From Pelagicoccus sp. SDUM812003 (GTDB lineage: Bacteria; Verrucomicrobiota; Verrucomicrobiia; Opitutales; Opitutaceae), in contig NZ_JARXHY010000007.1 in assembly GCF_031127815.1 (NCBI RefSeq), positions 124,001 through 188,000 on the forward strand: 64,000 bases of DNA, in the 5' to 3' direction. The position numbers and the translations under genes are program-made. The first letter of the stretch is position 1, and the number at the start of each line of letters is the position of its first letter. Under the pieces are notes generated by a model. The model was not told the DNA's origin, ran no database searches, and worked only from the letters and a program-made list of their open reading frames with translations. Of the stretch, positions 35,264-44,398 are shown piece after piece.

Positions 35264-36211
35264 ATGCGAGCGGATAACCTGAAGATCATAGCTGGAAATT
35301 CGAATCGGCAGCTCGCCGACGACATTTGCCAATTCGTGGGGGTCCCTCTCACCGACGCCACCGTAACGAGTTTCCCCGACGGAGAATCCTTTGTCAGGAT
35401 CAACGAGAACGTGCGCGGACAGGACGTCTTTCTCATCCAGTCCAGCTGCCCACCGGTGAACAACAACCTGATCGAGCTGCTCATCATGATCGACGCGGCT
35501 CGTCGGGCCTCTGCGGCTCGCATCACGGCGGTGATCCCCTTCTATGGGTACGCTCGGCAGGATCGAAAGGACCAGCCGCGCGTTCCCATCACTGCCAAGC
35601 TGGTGGCGAACCTTCTGACTTCTGCGGGCGCCAACCGCGTGCTGGCCGTCGACCTCCACGCCGGACAGATCCAGGGCTTCTTCGATATCCCGGTCGATCA
35701 TCTGCTGGCCTTCCCGGTGCTCTACGAATACATCTCCAAGTTGGATTTGAAGAATCTGGTGGTCATGTCGCCCGACGTGGGCGGCGTGAAGATGGCCGAC
35801 GCCTACGCCCGCATGCTTAAGAGCGGTCTGGGCTTCGTGGCCAAGAAACGGCACAGCGCTACCCAGGTCGAGGCCACGAGCATCGTGGGCGATGTCAAGG
35901 ACTGCGACGTGCTGCTGATCGATGACATGACGGAGACCGCGGGCACGATTTGCGCTGCCGCGAAACTGATCAAACGCCAGGGCGCTAGCCGCATTTTCGC
36001 CGCGGTGACGCATGCGAATCTGCAGGACATGGCCTACGAGCGCCTGAAGGACGGCCCGATCGACGAGCTGATCGTCACCGACACGATCCCGGTGGATACT
36101 CGCGGTCTGCCCATCAAGGTGTTGAGCGTGGCCAAGCTGCTCGGCGAAGCCATCATCCGCATCAACAACAACGAGAGCGTGACCAGCCTCTTTCGCGTGA
36201 AGGGCTTCTAA
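35264..36211 (+). CDS. prs: Ribose-phosphate pyrophosphokinase
   Basis: 315 residues from the ATG at 35264, the normal length. It makes PRPP from ribose 5-phosphate and ATP for nucleotides, His and Trp. Seen are the ATP site region FPDGESFVRINENVRGQDV, the regulatory flexible loop YGYARQDRKDQPR, VDLHAGQIQGFFDIPVDHL, and the PRPP-binding loop VLLIDDMTETAGTI. An upstream in-frame start would add a non-homologous tail and was rejected. Confidence 0.95.
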   Translation: MRADNLKIIAGNSNRQLADDICQFVGVPLTDATVTSFPDGESFVRINENVRGQDVFLIQSSCPPVNNNLIELLIMIDAARRASAARITAVIPFYGYARQDRKDQPRVPITAKLVANLLTSAGANRVLAVDLHAGQIQGFFDIPVDHLLAFPVLYEYISKLDLKNLVVMSPDVGGVKMADAYARMLKSGLGFVAKKRHSATQVEATSIVGDVKDCDVLLIDDMTETAGTICAAAKLIKRQGASRIFAAVTHANLQDMAYERLKDGPIDELIVTDTIPVDTRGLPIKVLSVAKLLGEAIIRINNNESVTSLFRVKGF

Positions 36212-36263
36212 GCGCCCTTTCTTTTGTCTGGAAAGCCATTGCCGCAGTCGCTGACCGCGGCCG

Positions 36264-36373
36264 AAAGCGTGCCCGGAGGTCCCGCTCCACCTTCTACAAA
36301 GTCGTTTGGGCCTGCGAGCAACGGTCGCGGCTAAAGCGTTTGAGAGGTGGAACGCGACCTCCGGGCGCGTTTG
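36264..36373. repeat. REP-like doublet between prs and the htrA-type gene
   Basis: A left arm (36271-36292) and a right arm (36345-36366) are inverted copies over 22 bases with two mismatches. The right arm reads GGTGGAACGCGACCTCCGGG. The core is the same as in the element at 8159-8289. The rest of the 36212-36445 gap holds no gene. Confidence 0.7.
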
Positions 36374-36445
36374 AAACTCTCACTCCGGGCTTTGGTTTCT
36401 TGTCCCGGCGCGATCAAGGGTTAGGGTTGAAGCGTTACTCCTATC

Positions 36446-37918
36446 ATGTTTCTCAGCCCCACCATCCGACTGTTTCGCTTCACGTTCATTTTCGTTCCGA
36501 TGGCTCTACTGGCTGAGCCGTCGAGCCCGTCGAAGGTGGACGAGCTGGTGCGGATCGATCCAACCCCACTGGATCGGGACCAGTCCGAGTTTGTCGTCAG
36601 CTACGCTGCGGCCTTGCGAACGGCGCGTCCCTCCGTGGTGAGCGTTTACGCGGAGTCGCTTCGGGACCAAAGCGTTGATCAGGAATCCCTCTTGGAGCAG
36701 TTGTTCGGAAACGCTCCGGAGGTCGAGGCGCTGCCGCGACTTGGCATCGGCTCAGGAGTGATTGTTTCAAAAAACGGATACATTATAACCAACGAGCATG
36801 TGATCAGCCGAGCTGACGAGATTCGAGTGCAGCTGGATGATCTTCGCGTGTTCGAAGCGACTTTGGTAGGAGCGGATCCCCGCACCGATATCGCGGTCCT
36901 CAAGATCGATGAGGACGATCTGCCGCATGCGACCTTGGCCGATAGCGACTTGCTGGAAGTGGGAGATGTGGTGTTCGCCATTGGCAATCCGCTAGGCGTG
37001 GGGAAAACCGTCACCATGGGTATTGTATCCGCTTTGAAACGACAGCAGATGGGCGTCATCCAGGGCGGTTTCGAGAGCTTCATCCAAACCGACGCTCCCA
37101 TCAACACTGGAAACTCCGGTGGGGCATTGGTGGATGCTTACGGTCGGGTGGTCGGCATCAATACCTTGATTCAGACCGATGGGCTTTCTGGTGGAAGCAT
37201 CGGCATCGGATTTGCGGTACCAGCGAATCTGGCCTACTCCGTGATGACGGATCTGATCGAGGTCGGCTCGGTGATGCGCGGATTTCTCGGGGTGGGCATC
37301 GAGCCTTTGAGCGAACTGCAAGCGGACCTGATCGGCGTGGAGAGCCTGAAGGGCGCTTTGGTGAATCAGGTCAATCGAGGCACCCCCGCGGAAGCTGCCG
37401 GGATCGAAGTGGGCGATTTGATCGTGTCCGTGGACGGCGCCGAAATCCTATCGCCTAGCGATCTGCGGGTGACCATCGCCCAGAAGAAGCCGGGCGACGA
37501 GGTATCGGTGATCGTGATACGAGATGGCGAGAGACTGAGCTTGCTCGCGCGCCTCGTTCAACGAGACGGCGAGATCGCGTCGCGAGAGGAGCCGCGCGCT
37601 CCGCGCATCGAAACGGTCGAGCCGGAGGTGCCGGTCGAGCTGGAGGGCGTGTCGCTTGGAGAGTTGGACGATGAAGCGCGCAAGCGTTTCGACTTAGACG
37701 AGCACTTGGAGGGAGTGGTGGTTTTCTCTGTTGACCCGAACAGTCCCTTCGCGGAAGCCTTGCCGGAGGGGATGGTGATCCAAAAGGTGAACGGCCGTAA
37801 AGTGGCGACTCCGGAAGACGTCTCTTTCGCCCTGAAGAGGGATGGGAAAAACAGCCTTTTGGTCGCGTACCTGGGAGTCTATCGCTGGATCGGCGTCGAA
37901 GTCTCCGAAGGGCAGTGA
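36446..37918 (+). CDS. DegP/HtrA-family periplasmic serine protease
   Basis: 490 residues. A signal peptide (about 1-23) is followed by a trypsin-like domain with His118 (TNEHVIS), Asp148 (DPRTDIAVLK) and Ser224 (TGNSGGALVD), and then two PDZ domains (FLGVGIEPLSELQ onward, and EGVVVFSVDPNSPFAEALPEGM). It degrades or refolds damaged envelope proteins. A roughly 50-residue linker between the PDZ domains is rich in Glu and Pro. It is preceded by a REP doublet and stands as a single gene. Confidence 0.92.
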   Translation: MFLSPTIRLFRFTFIFVPMALLAEPSSPSKVDELVRIDPTPLDRDQSEFVVSYAAALRTARPSVVSVYAESLRDQSVDQESLLEQLFGNAPEVEALPRLGIGSGVIVSKNGYIITNEHVISRADEIRVQLDDLRVFEATLVGADPRTDIAVLKIDEDDLPHATLADSDLLEVGDVVFAIGNPLGVGKTVTMGIVSALKRQQMGVIQGGFESFIQTDAPINTGNSGGALVDAYGRVVGINTLIQTDGLSGGSIGIGFAVPANLAYSVMTDLIEVGSVMRGFLGVGIEPLSELQADLIGVESLKGALVNQVNRGTPAEAAGIEVGDLIVSVDGAEILSPSDLRVTIAQKKPGDEVSVIVIRDGERLSLLARLVQRDGEIASREEPRAPRIETVEPEVPVELEGVSLGELDDEARKRFDLDEHLEGVVVFSVDPNSPFAEALPEGMVIQKVNGRKVATPEDVSFALKRDGKNSLLVAYLGVYRWIGVEVSEGQ

Positions 37919-37954
37919 GGCTCTGCTCCACTGCGCCGCGCGAAAAGGGGCGCG

Positions 37955-37987
37955 AAAAAAGCCGCGACTTGCGAGAGCCACGGCTTT
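37955..37987 (-). terminator. Terminator of the DUF5069 gene
   Basis: Read on the minus strand, AAAGCCG pairs with CGGCTTT over 7 bp and is followed by six T. It sits 28 bases after the DUF5069 stop; it could also slow transcription arriving from the plus-strand protease gene. Confidence 0.7.
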
Positions 37988-38014
37988 GGTAGGTCGGATC
38001 GCTTTCTCGAGCGT

Positions 38015-38551
38015 TTAAGCGGGCGCCGTTTCCGGGCTGCGGGTTTTGACGAAGTCGACGATGGCTTCCGGTTCGTCGACCTTGGCCCAAACCAGACGCA
38101 GAAATTCGGCCGGGTGGATGTCATGGGTTTGCAGGAAATGGCGGTCGCCGCCGCAGCAGTACATGATGTCCTCGCAAAGCTCCCCGCGCAGTTTGCCGAT
38201 GGCCTTTTGAATGATGCGCGGAAGCCAGACGATCCCGTCCATTTCCGCGTCCTTGGGTGGCAGCTCCGACGCATCGATGGTTTTTCCCGAGCGCTTCCCG
38301 TTTTGCATGTGCAGGAAGTAGTCTCGGCGAGCCTGCTCGATGGACTGGGCGATTTCGTAGGAAGGCTCGCCCCCGGTGGCCTGATCCTCTCCGTAGTCGA
38401 AGAAGTCCTGCACGCGCCAGCCATTCGCTTTGATGAAGGCCAACTCCTCGGCGTCGAACCAGCTTGCTTTGTTGGTGTTTCCCGAGCGGTAGAGCTCGAC
38501 TGATTTCTGGTACAGTTTCTTGAAGCGGTCTTGGTAGTGGTAGTGGGTCAT
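38015..38551 (-). CDS. DUF5069-type protein of unknown function
   Basis: 178 residues from the ATG at 38551. The C-terminal half (GIVWLPRIIQKAIGKLRGEL, then YCCGGDRHFLQTHDIHPAEF) matches the DUF5069 pattern, known mainly from Verrucomicrobia and Planctomycetes. The N-terminal part (ELAFIKANGWRVQDFFDYGED) looks like a small separate helical module. Upstream in-frame sequence passes through REP repeats and is Arg-rich, so it was excluded. No reaction is known. Confidence 0.75.
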   Translation of the reverse strand: MTHYHYQDRFKKLYQKSVELYRSGNTNKASWFDAEELAFIKANGWRVQDFFDYGEDQATGGEPSYEIAQSIEQARRDYFLHMQNGKRSGKTIDASELPPKDAEMDGIVWLPRIIQKAIGKLRGELCEDIMYCCGGDRHFLQTHDIHPAEFLRLVWAKVDEPEAIVDFVKTRSPETAPA

Positions 38552-38743
38552 AGAGGCTAAACACTCTGCGAAATCTCGTTTTTTACGAGCTTTTGCAGGC
38601 TTTTGTTGAAAGTCGAATTTCCAGAGTCTCGCTGCGGGCAAAAAACTCTCAGCCTGTGGAATCAGGGACTGAGAGCTCACTCTTCGTGAGTCGTCGAAGG
38701 TTGGGCTCGACCGCCGGGCGAGCCGGTTCGAATCGCTGCGGCG

Positions 38744-38815
38744 TGCCCGGCGGTCACGCCCTACCTCTGCCCGGCGGTCACGCCCTACCTCTGCCCGGCG
38801 GTCACGCCCTACCTT
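38744..38815. repeat. Three tandem REP-like units overlapping the rnr stop codon
   Basis: Units start at 38744, 38768 and 38792, each 24 bases (TGCCCGGCGGTCACGCCCTA plus CCTC or CCTT). An inverted partial copy (GACCGCCGGGCGA) is at about 38709-38721. On the minus strand the last unit encodes the final Gly-Arg-Ala and the TGA stop of rnr. With unique spacers absent and only three units, this is not CRISPR. Confidence 0.85.
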
Positions 38816-41324
38816 GCTTTTGGGAGCGGCGGTTGCGGCGGGCTTTCTTGGTGGGGGTTGGCTTCCGCTTGGGCGGTGCCTCGCGGGCCTTTTTAGCGGC
38901 CTTTTTGGCCGGCTTCTTTCGTGAGACTGACCTGCGAGAGGGCGCTTTGCTGGAGGCGCTTTTGGCGTCTCGCGGCGCAACCCGCGATTCGAAGCGAGCG
39001 CTCACCAATGGCGATTCCTTGTCGCGCGGTTTCAAGTCCTTTTCCGAAATACGGAAGTCCACTTGACGCTTGAATCGGTCCACTCGGTGCACCATCACCG
39101 GAATGCTATGCCCGAGGCCGTAGACCCGCTTGTTTCGTCGGCCTACGAGGGCTGAGCCGCTCGGGTTGATGCGGTAGAGGTCGTCCTTGAGCGTCGAGAT
39201 GTGCACCATGCCGAAGGCGTTGGACTCGGTCAGTTCGATGAACATGCCGTGGTTGCGCACTTCGGTGATGATGGCGTCGAAGACGGTGGGCTGCTTCTTT
39301 TCCAGCTCGCGTTCGAAGAACTCCAACAGCTTCACCTTGATGGACTCGCGTTCGGCCTCGGTGCTGTTGACCTCGGTGTGGCTGAGGTGTTCGGCGACCG
39401 AGGCGGCGGCGGATGCGTTGTAGCGCGCGGCTTTGCCTTCGAGCGGTTTCTGGCCGCCGACCTTCACGAGGAAGGTTTCGAAGACGCGATGCACCACGAG
39501 GTCGGAGTATCGACGGATTGGAGACGTGAAATGCGTGTAGTCGTTCTTGCACAGTCCGTAGTGGCCGTCTGGAGACGACTTGTAGCAAGCCTTCTTCAGG
39601 GAGCGCAGCACCTGGGTGCGCAGCAGGCGACCTTGCGGATGGTCTTTGAGGACTTCCAGCAGCTTGATGAGATCGTTTCGGTTGTTGAGGTCGGCCGTCT
39701 CGATGCCCCAGGTTCCCATGTACTGGCGTAGCTCGTTGAGGCGCTCTTCGTCCGGATCCTCATGCACGCGATAGATGCAGGGCAGATTGTTACGCTTCAT
39801 ATCGCGAGCCACGCATTCGTTGGCCAGCAGCATGAACTCCTCGATCAGCTGGTGGCTCTCGTCGTTGACGATTTTCTCCAAGCGATCCGCGTATCCATTT
39901 TCGTCTACGAAGATCTTGGTCTCTTCCATATCGAGGTTGAGGCTGCCTTTCTTGAAGCGGTCCTCTCGCAGCTTGGAGGCGATGCTCCAGAGGTCGCGCA
40001 CGCTTTTCTGCAGTTTCAACAGCTCCTTGTTGCTCAGCGAATTCAGGGCGCGTCCGGTCGCTCCGGTTTGGTGGGCGGGCGGAAGTTTGAGGTCTCGGGC
40101 CGCTTGCAAATCGTCGTTTTTCAGCAGGCAATAGGCTTGCTTGTAGGTCAGGCGTTTGTCGCTGCGGATGACGGAGTTGGCGTAGTCGATCTGGGTGACG
40201 GCCTTCTTCCTGTCGAAGGTCACGAAAACCGATTTGGTGAGGCGGTCCTCATCCTCCACCAAGCTGCAGATGCCGTTGGAGAGGGCGTGCGGCAGCATGG
40301 GAATGACGGTGCCGACCAGATAGGTGGAGTTGCCGCGATTGTGGGCTTCCTTGTCGAGGGCGGTGCCGGGCTTCACGTAGCTAGCGACGTCCGCGATATG
40401 GATGCCGATGCGTATGGTGTCCTTGCTCGGATATTCGAGGGACAGGGCGTCGTCGAAATCCTTGGCGTCGTCCGGGTCGATGGTGAAGGTGAAGACCTCG
40501 CGAAGATCGTGGCGTCCGCGTAGTTGGTTTTTGGTGACTTTCGGAGAAATCGCTTTCGCTTCCTCGATGACCTTAGGCGGGAATTCCGGATCGAGATTGT
40601 ATTTGTGCAGGATGGCCATGAGCTCGGCTTGCGGCTCGTGGGTCTTGCCTAGGTTGAGGATGATCTCGCCCTCCGGATTGACGTGCCGCTGCTCCCATTC
40701 GTGCAGCTTGACCACGACCTTGCTGCCGACTTCCGGCGTCGGGTCGACTTTCGCCTGTTCGGGATCCGGGACGTAGATGTCGTGGATGATGCGCGGATCG
40801 TCAGGCGCGACGTAATGGAAGAAGCGCGTCTTGCAGAGCGTGCCCACGATGGTCTCTCGGGCTCTCTCCTGGATTCGGATCACGCGGCCTTGCGGGGCGT
40901 CGCTGCGATTGCGCGGCTGGGAGGCTTTTTTGCGATCCCAGACCGTGCGCTTGGGCGGGATGCGATCGTCGAGGCGCACCACTACGCGATCGCCATGCAT
41001 GGCCACGCCGGTATCTTCGGCCCGCACCTCGATGGCTTTCTGCTGTTCGTCGCTGGTGGGCTTGGGGTCGGGGATGAGGATGGCGGATCCGGTCTGGCGA
41101 AACTTGATGACGCCGGTCACTAGATCCACGTCCTTGGGCAGGCAGAAGCGGTCGCCCTTGATGCGGATGATGTCCCCTTCGGCGAGAAGGAGACGCATTT
41201 CGTAGTCGAGTTTGCGGCGTTCTTTTTTGCCGAGTTTCAGTTCGGTGGAGAGTCCATGCTTGTCGAGCGCGGCGTAGTCCGGCGTCTGCATGAGGGCGAT
41301 AATTCGTTCCCTGAGTTTCTTCAT
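38802..41324 (-). CDS. rnr: Ribonuclease R
   Basis: 840 residues. This 3'-5' exoribonuclease degrades structured RNA. An N-terminal winged-helix-like region is followed by cold-shock domains (about 60-230), the RNB catalytic domain with the metal site TIDPDDAKDFDDALSLE, and an S1 domain (DAIITEVRNHGMFIELTESN). A tail of about 60 residues rich in Lys, Arg and Ala follows. The last three codons and TGA stop are supplied by a REP repeat, so the original C-terminus may have been cut or replaced. ATG at 41324, divergent from glgA. Confidence 0.93.
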   Translation of the reverse strand: MKKLRERIIALMQTPDYAALDKHGLSTELKLGKKERRKLDYEMRLLLAEGDIIRIKGDRFCLPKDVDLVTGVIKFRQTGSAILIPDPKPTSDEQQKAIEVRAEDTGVAMHGDRVVVRLDDRIPPKRTVWDRKKASQPRNRSDAPQGRVIRIQERARETIVGTLCKTRFFHYVAPDDPRIIHDIYVPDPEQAKVDPTPEVGSKVVVKLHEWEQRHVNPEGEIILNLGKTHEPQAELMAILHKYNLDPEFPPKVIEEAKAISPKVTKNQLRGRHDLREVFTFTIDPDDAKDFDDALSLEYPSKDTIRIGIHIADVASYVKPGTALDKEAHNRGNSTYLVGTVIPMLPHALSNGICSLVEDEDRLTKSVFVTFDRKKAVTQIDYANSVIRSDKRLTYKQAYCLLKNDDLQAARDLKLPPAHQTGATGRALNSLSNKELLKLQKSVRDLWSIASKLREDRFKKGSLNLDMEETKIFVDENGYADRLEKIVNDESHQLIEEFMLLANECVARDMKRNNLPCIYRVHEDPDEERLNELRQYMGTWGIETADLNNRNDLIKLLEVLKDHPQGRLLRTQVLRSLKKACYKSSPDGHYGLCKNDYTHFTSPIRRYSDLVVHRVFETFLVKVGGQKPLEGKAARYNASAAASVAEHLSHTEVNSTEAERESIKVKLLEFFERELEKKQPTVFDAIITEVRNHGMFIELTESNAFGMVHISTLKDDLYRINPSGSALVGRRNKRVYGLGHSIPVMVHRVDRFKRQVDFRISEKDLKPRDKESPLVSARFESRVAPRDAKSASSKAPSRRSVSRKKPAKKAAKKAREAPPKRKPTPTKKARRNRRSQKQGRA

Positions 41325-41404
41325 GTGATAAACCGCCCGATAACTTGCAAGGGCGGGAGAATGTTGTTGGATTTGATTTTCTAATCCCTAGACCAGAGTG
41401 ATCT

Positions 41405-42844
41405 ATGAAAGTCGTTCATGCAGCAAGCGAGATGTTCCCCTTCGTGAAGACCGGAGGATTAGCGGATGTTTGCGGGTCGTTATTCAAGTCGTTGGCTAGT
41501 GTAGGTCACGAAGTCTCGTTTTTCCTTCCTGGATATCGAAAGATTCTGGAATCCAAAGAGTTCGAAAAGGCGAAGCTCAAGGTCGTGCTGCAGGTGGAAC
41601 TGGGAGAACAGTACCTGCGAGGCGAGGTGTGGGAGCTTTCCCTGGGGCGGCGCCAGACGCTATACATCATCCGCCGCGACGAGTTCTTCGATCGTACCAA
41701 CCTTTACGGTACGCGGGAGCGTGACTATGACGACAACGATCGGCGCTACATCTACTTTTGCAAGGCTGTAGTTCAGGCCATGCGCTTGCTGGGGATCAAG
41801 GCCGACATCCTGCACTGCCACGACTGGCAAGCGGGGCTGCTGCCGCTTTTCCTGAGAATGGAGGAGCAGGCCAATAGCATTTCCCTCGCTCTCAAAACCT
41901 TTTTCTCCATCCACAACCTGGCGTTTCAGGGACTCTTCCCGCAGCCGTCCTTCGAGCTCACCAACTTGCCGGACGAGTTCAACGCCATCGATGGGCTGGA
42001 GTTCTACAAGCAGATCAGCATGATCAAGGGCGGCATCTTCTTCGCCGACAAGATCATGACGGTGAGCCAGAACTACGCTCGCGAGATCCTCACTCCGCGC
42101 TTCGGATGCGGGCTGGAGGGAGCGCTCAAGGTGCGGGAGGACGACCTGGTGGGCATCGCTAACGGCATCGACACCGAGGTCTGGAACCCGAAAACCGATC
42201 CGTGTCTTCCGTTTCACTACAGCGCCAAGGACTTGAGCGGAAAAGCCAAGTGCAAGGCAGCCCTGCTGGAAAAGCTCGGCCTGCCGGTCGACGCGTCCCC
42301 GGTCTTCGGCATGGTTTGCCGTTTGACCGAGCAGAAAGGCTTGGACCTGCTGCTGCGGCAGCTGAATTTCTTCGCCAAGGAGGACTGCAAGCTGGTGCTG
42401 CTCGGAAAGGGGGATCCCGACTACGAAAAGGCTCTCAAGCGCTGGGCCAAGGCCCACCCGAACAAGGTCGGCTTAAGCATCCAGTTGGACGAGGCGATGT
42501 CGCACTTGGTGGAGGCGGGCAGCGATTTCTTCCTGATGCCGTCCATCTTCGAACCCTGCGGCCTCAACCAGATGTACAGCCAGCGCTACGGCACGGTCCC
42601 TCTGGTCTCCGGTGTGGGAGGCCTCAAGGATACGGTGATCGACATCGTCGAGGATCCGGAGTCCGGCACCGGCATCGTTTTCGAGCCAAACGACGTGGCG
42701 TTTCGCGGGGCCTTGAGAGCGGCCCTCAAGCTTTTTGCTGACAAGAAACGCATGGCCAAGGTGATCGCGAACGGCATGGGGCGCGACTTCTCCTGGAAGC
42801 GTGTAACCGCCGAGTACGAAGCGCTTTATAGGGATTCCATTTGA
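41405..42844 (+). CDS. glgA: Glycogen synthase (ADP-glucose)
   Basis: 479 residues, normal length, GT5 family. The N-terminal ADP-glucose motif KTGGLADVCGSL is present. The middle region has LHCHDWQAGLLPLF and NGIDTEVWNP, and the C-terminal catalytic motif SIFEPCGLNQMYSQRYGT is intact. It elongates glycogen in the cytoplasm. No other glg gene is adjacent. Confidence 0.94.
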   Translation: MKVVHAASEMFPFVKTGGLADVCGSLFKSLASVGHEVSFFLPGYRKILESKEFEKAKLKVVLQVELGEQYLRGEVWELSLGRRQTLYIIRRDEFFDRTNLYGTRERDYDDNDRRYIYFCKAVVQAMRLLGIKADILHCHDWQAGLLPLFLRMEEQANSISLALKTFFSIHNLAFQGLFPQPSFELTNLPDEFNAIDGLEFYKQISMIKGGIFFADKIMTVSQNYAREILTPRFGCGLEGALKVREDDLVGIANGIDTEVWNPKTDPCLPFHYSAKDLSGKAKCKAALLEKLGLPVDASPVFGMVCRLTEQKGLDLLLRQLNFFAKEDCKLVLLGKGDPDYEKALKRWAKAHPNKVGLSIQLDEAMSHLVEAGSDFFLMPSIFEPCGLNQMYSQRYGTVPLVSGVGGLKDTVIDIVEDPESGTGIVFEPNDVAFRGALRAALKLFADKKRMAKVIANGMGRDFSWKRVTAEYEALYRDSI

Positions 42845-42966
42845 GGCCCATCGCTTGGCCGGGCACGTGTGGCTTGCCGTTGAAGTACTTCGTAAGCTGC
42901 TGGCTGGCAGGGTGTTGCTTTTCGAATTCGCTTGTTTGACGCGGGCGAATCCGTGAAGCTCGCCTC

Positions 42967-44397
42967 ATGCCGAATCCAAGTTGCGTGATCGTCTGGTTCC
43001 GTAAGGACCTGCGCCTGTCCGACAATCCAGCGCTCGCCAAGGCAGGGGAATCCGGGCTCCCGGTGCTGCCGCTCTTCATTCTCGATGAGGAAGGCGAGGG
43101 CGAATGGCCGGACGGCGCAGCGAGCCGTTGGTGGCTGCATCATTCGCTGGCTCGCCTAGGCGAGCAGCTGGAGTCGCTTGGCTCGCGCTTGATTCTGCGC
43201 CGCGGTTCCTCTTGGCAGGTTCTGAGTGACCTGGTCGAGAGCGAAGCTGCGGTGGAAGTGTATTGGAATCGTCGCTACGAGCCAGCCATTGTGGATCGCG
43301 ATACCGAAATCAAGAAACGTTTGGCCGACATCGGGGCGCAAGGTCGGAGCTTCAATGGAAGCCTGCTGCATTCGCCTCCCCAGATCGCCAACAAGTCCGG
43401 CTCTCCCTTCAAGGTCTTCACCCCGTTCTGGAAGCATTTGAAGCCGCGCTCGGTGCGCCAGCTCTCGGATGCCCCGAAGACGCTCGAGGCGCCGCAGAAA
43501 TGGCCCCAATCCGATCCGTTGGAGGCCTTCGATCTCCTGCCGGAAATCCCTTGGGACGAAGCCTTTTACGATCATTGGACGCCTGGAGAGAAGGGAGCTC
43601 GCGAGCGCTTGTCGATGTTTGCGAAGCAAGGACTGGCGCGTTACGACGACCAACGCGATCTGCCTGCGGAGGACGGAGTGTCGCGACTCTCGCCGCATTT
43701 GCATTTCGGCGAGATCTCGCCGGTGCAGCTTTGGCGCGAGCTGGAAAGCGACGAGGCTGAGCCCTACCTGCGACAGATCGTCTGGCGGGAGTTCGCTCAC
43801 CATCTGCTGTTCCATTTTCCGGATACGCCGAGCAAGCCGCTGCGGCCGGAGTTCGAGGACTTCCCGTGGAAAAAGAACCAGAAGGCCCTGCGGGCTTGGA
43901 AAAAGGGGCAAACCGGCTACCCGATCGTGGACGCCGGCATGCGGCAGCTGTGGACCACTGGCTGGATGCACAATCGCGTGCGCATGATCGCGTCCTCGTT
44001 TTTGGTGAAGCACCTGCTCATCCCGTGGCAGGAGGGCGCTGCGTGGTTTTGGGACACTTTGGTCGACGCGGACTTGGCTAACAACACTATGGGCTGGCAA
44101 TGGATCGGTGGCTGCGGGGCGGACGCTGCCCCGTACTTTCGTATTTTCAATCCCATTACGCAGGGGCAGCGATTCGACTCGGAAGGCGAATACGTTCGAA
44201 GATGGGTTCCCGAACTTGCGAAACTGCCGAACAAGTATCTGTTTGCTCCATGGGAAGCTTCGGAGGAAGAGTTGGAATCTGCGAACGTGACGTTAGGCGA
44301 AACCTATCCACGTCCCATCGTCGGACATGCGGAGGGGCGCCAGGCCGCGCTCGATGCCTATCAGCGCATGAAGGAAAAGAAGGAGGAGGCTTCCTAG
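42967..44397 (+). CDS. phrB: Deoxyribodipyrimidine photolyase
   Basis: 476 residues. It repairs UV-made cyclobutane dimers using light and FAD. The N-terminal antenna domain begins IVWFRKDLRLSDNPAL. The FAD-binding C-terminal domain carries GYPIVDAGMRQLWTTGWMHN and WQWIGGCGADAAPYFRIFNP, both hallmarks of class I photolyases. The next gene starts one base after its stop. The presence of photolyase suggests a sunlit habitat. Confidence 0.93.
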   Translation: MPNPSCVIVWFRKDLRLSDNPALAKAGESGLPVLPLFILDEEGEGEWPDGAASRWWLHHSLARLGEQLESLGSRLILRRGSSWQVLSDLVESEAAVEVYWNRRYEPAIVDRDTEIKKRLADIGAQGRSFNGSLLHSPPQIANKSGSPFKVFTPFWKHLKPRSVRQLSDAPKTLEAPQKWPQSDPLEAFDLLPEIPWDEAFYDHWTPGEKGARERLSMFAKQGLARYDDQRDLPAEDGVSRLSPHLHFGEISPVQLWRELESDEAEPYLRQIVWREFAHHLLFHFPDTPSKPLRPEFEDFPWKKNQKALRAWKKGQTGYPIVDAGMRQLWTTGWMHNRVRMIASSFLVKHLLIPWQEGAAWFWDTLVDADLANNTMGWQWIGGCGADAAPYFRIFNPITQGQRFDSEGEYVRRWVPELAKLPNKYLFAPWEASEEELESANVTLGETYPRPIVGHAEGRQAALDAYQRMKEKKEEAS

Positions 44398-44398
44398 G

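Noticed and set aside
38744-38815. Possible CRISPR array (three 24-base repeats)
   Set aside because: Units are contiguous without unique spacers, palindromic, related to other REP copies, and no cas genes are nearby.
38552-38980. N-terminal extension of the DUF5069 protein
   Set aside because: The upstream in-frame sequence passes through REP repeats and the rnr 3' end and is Arg/Pro-rich; homology starts at the ATG at 38551.
43156-44100. Minus-strand open frame over the photolyase gene
   Set aside because: Arg/Leu-rich translation typical of antisense frames in GC-rich genes; phrB on the plus strand is certain.
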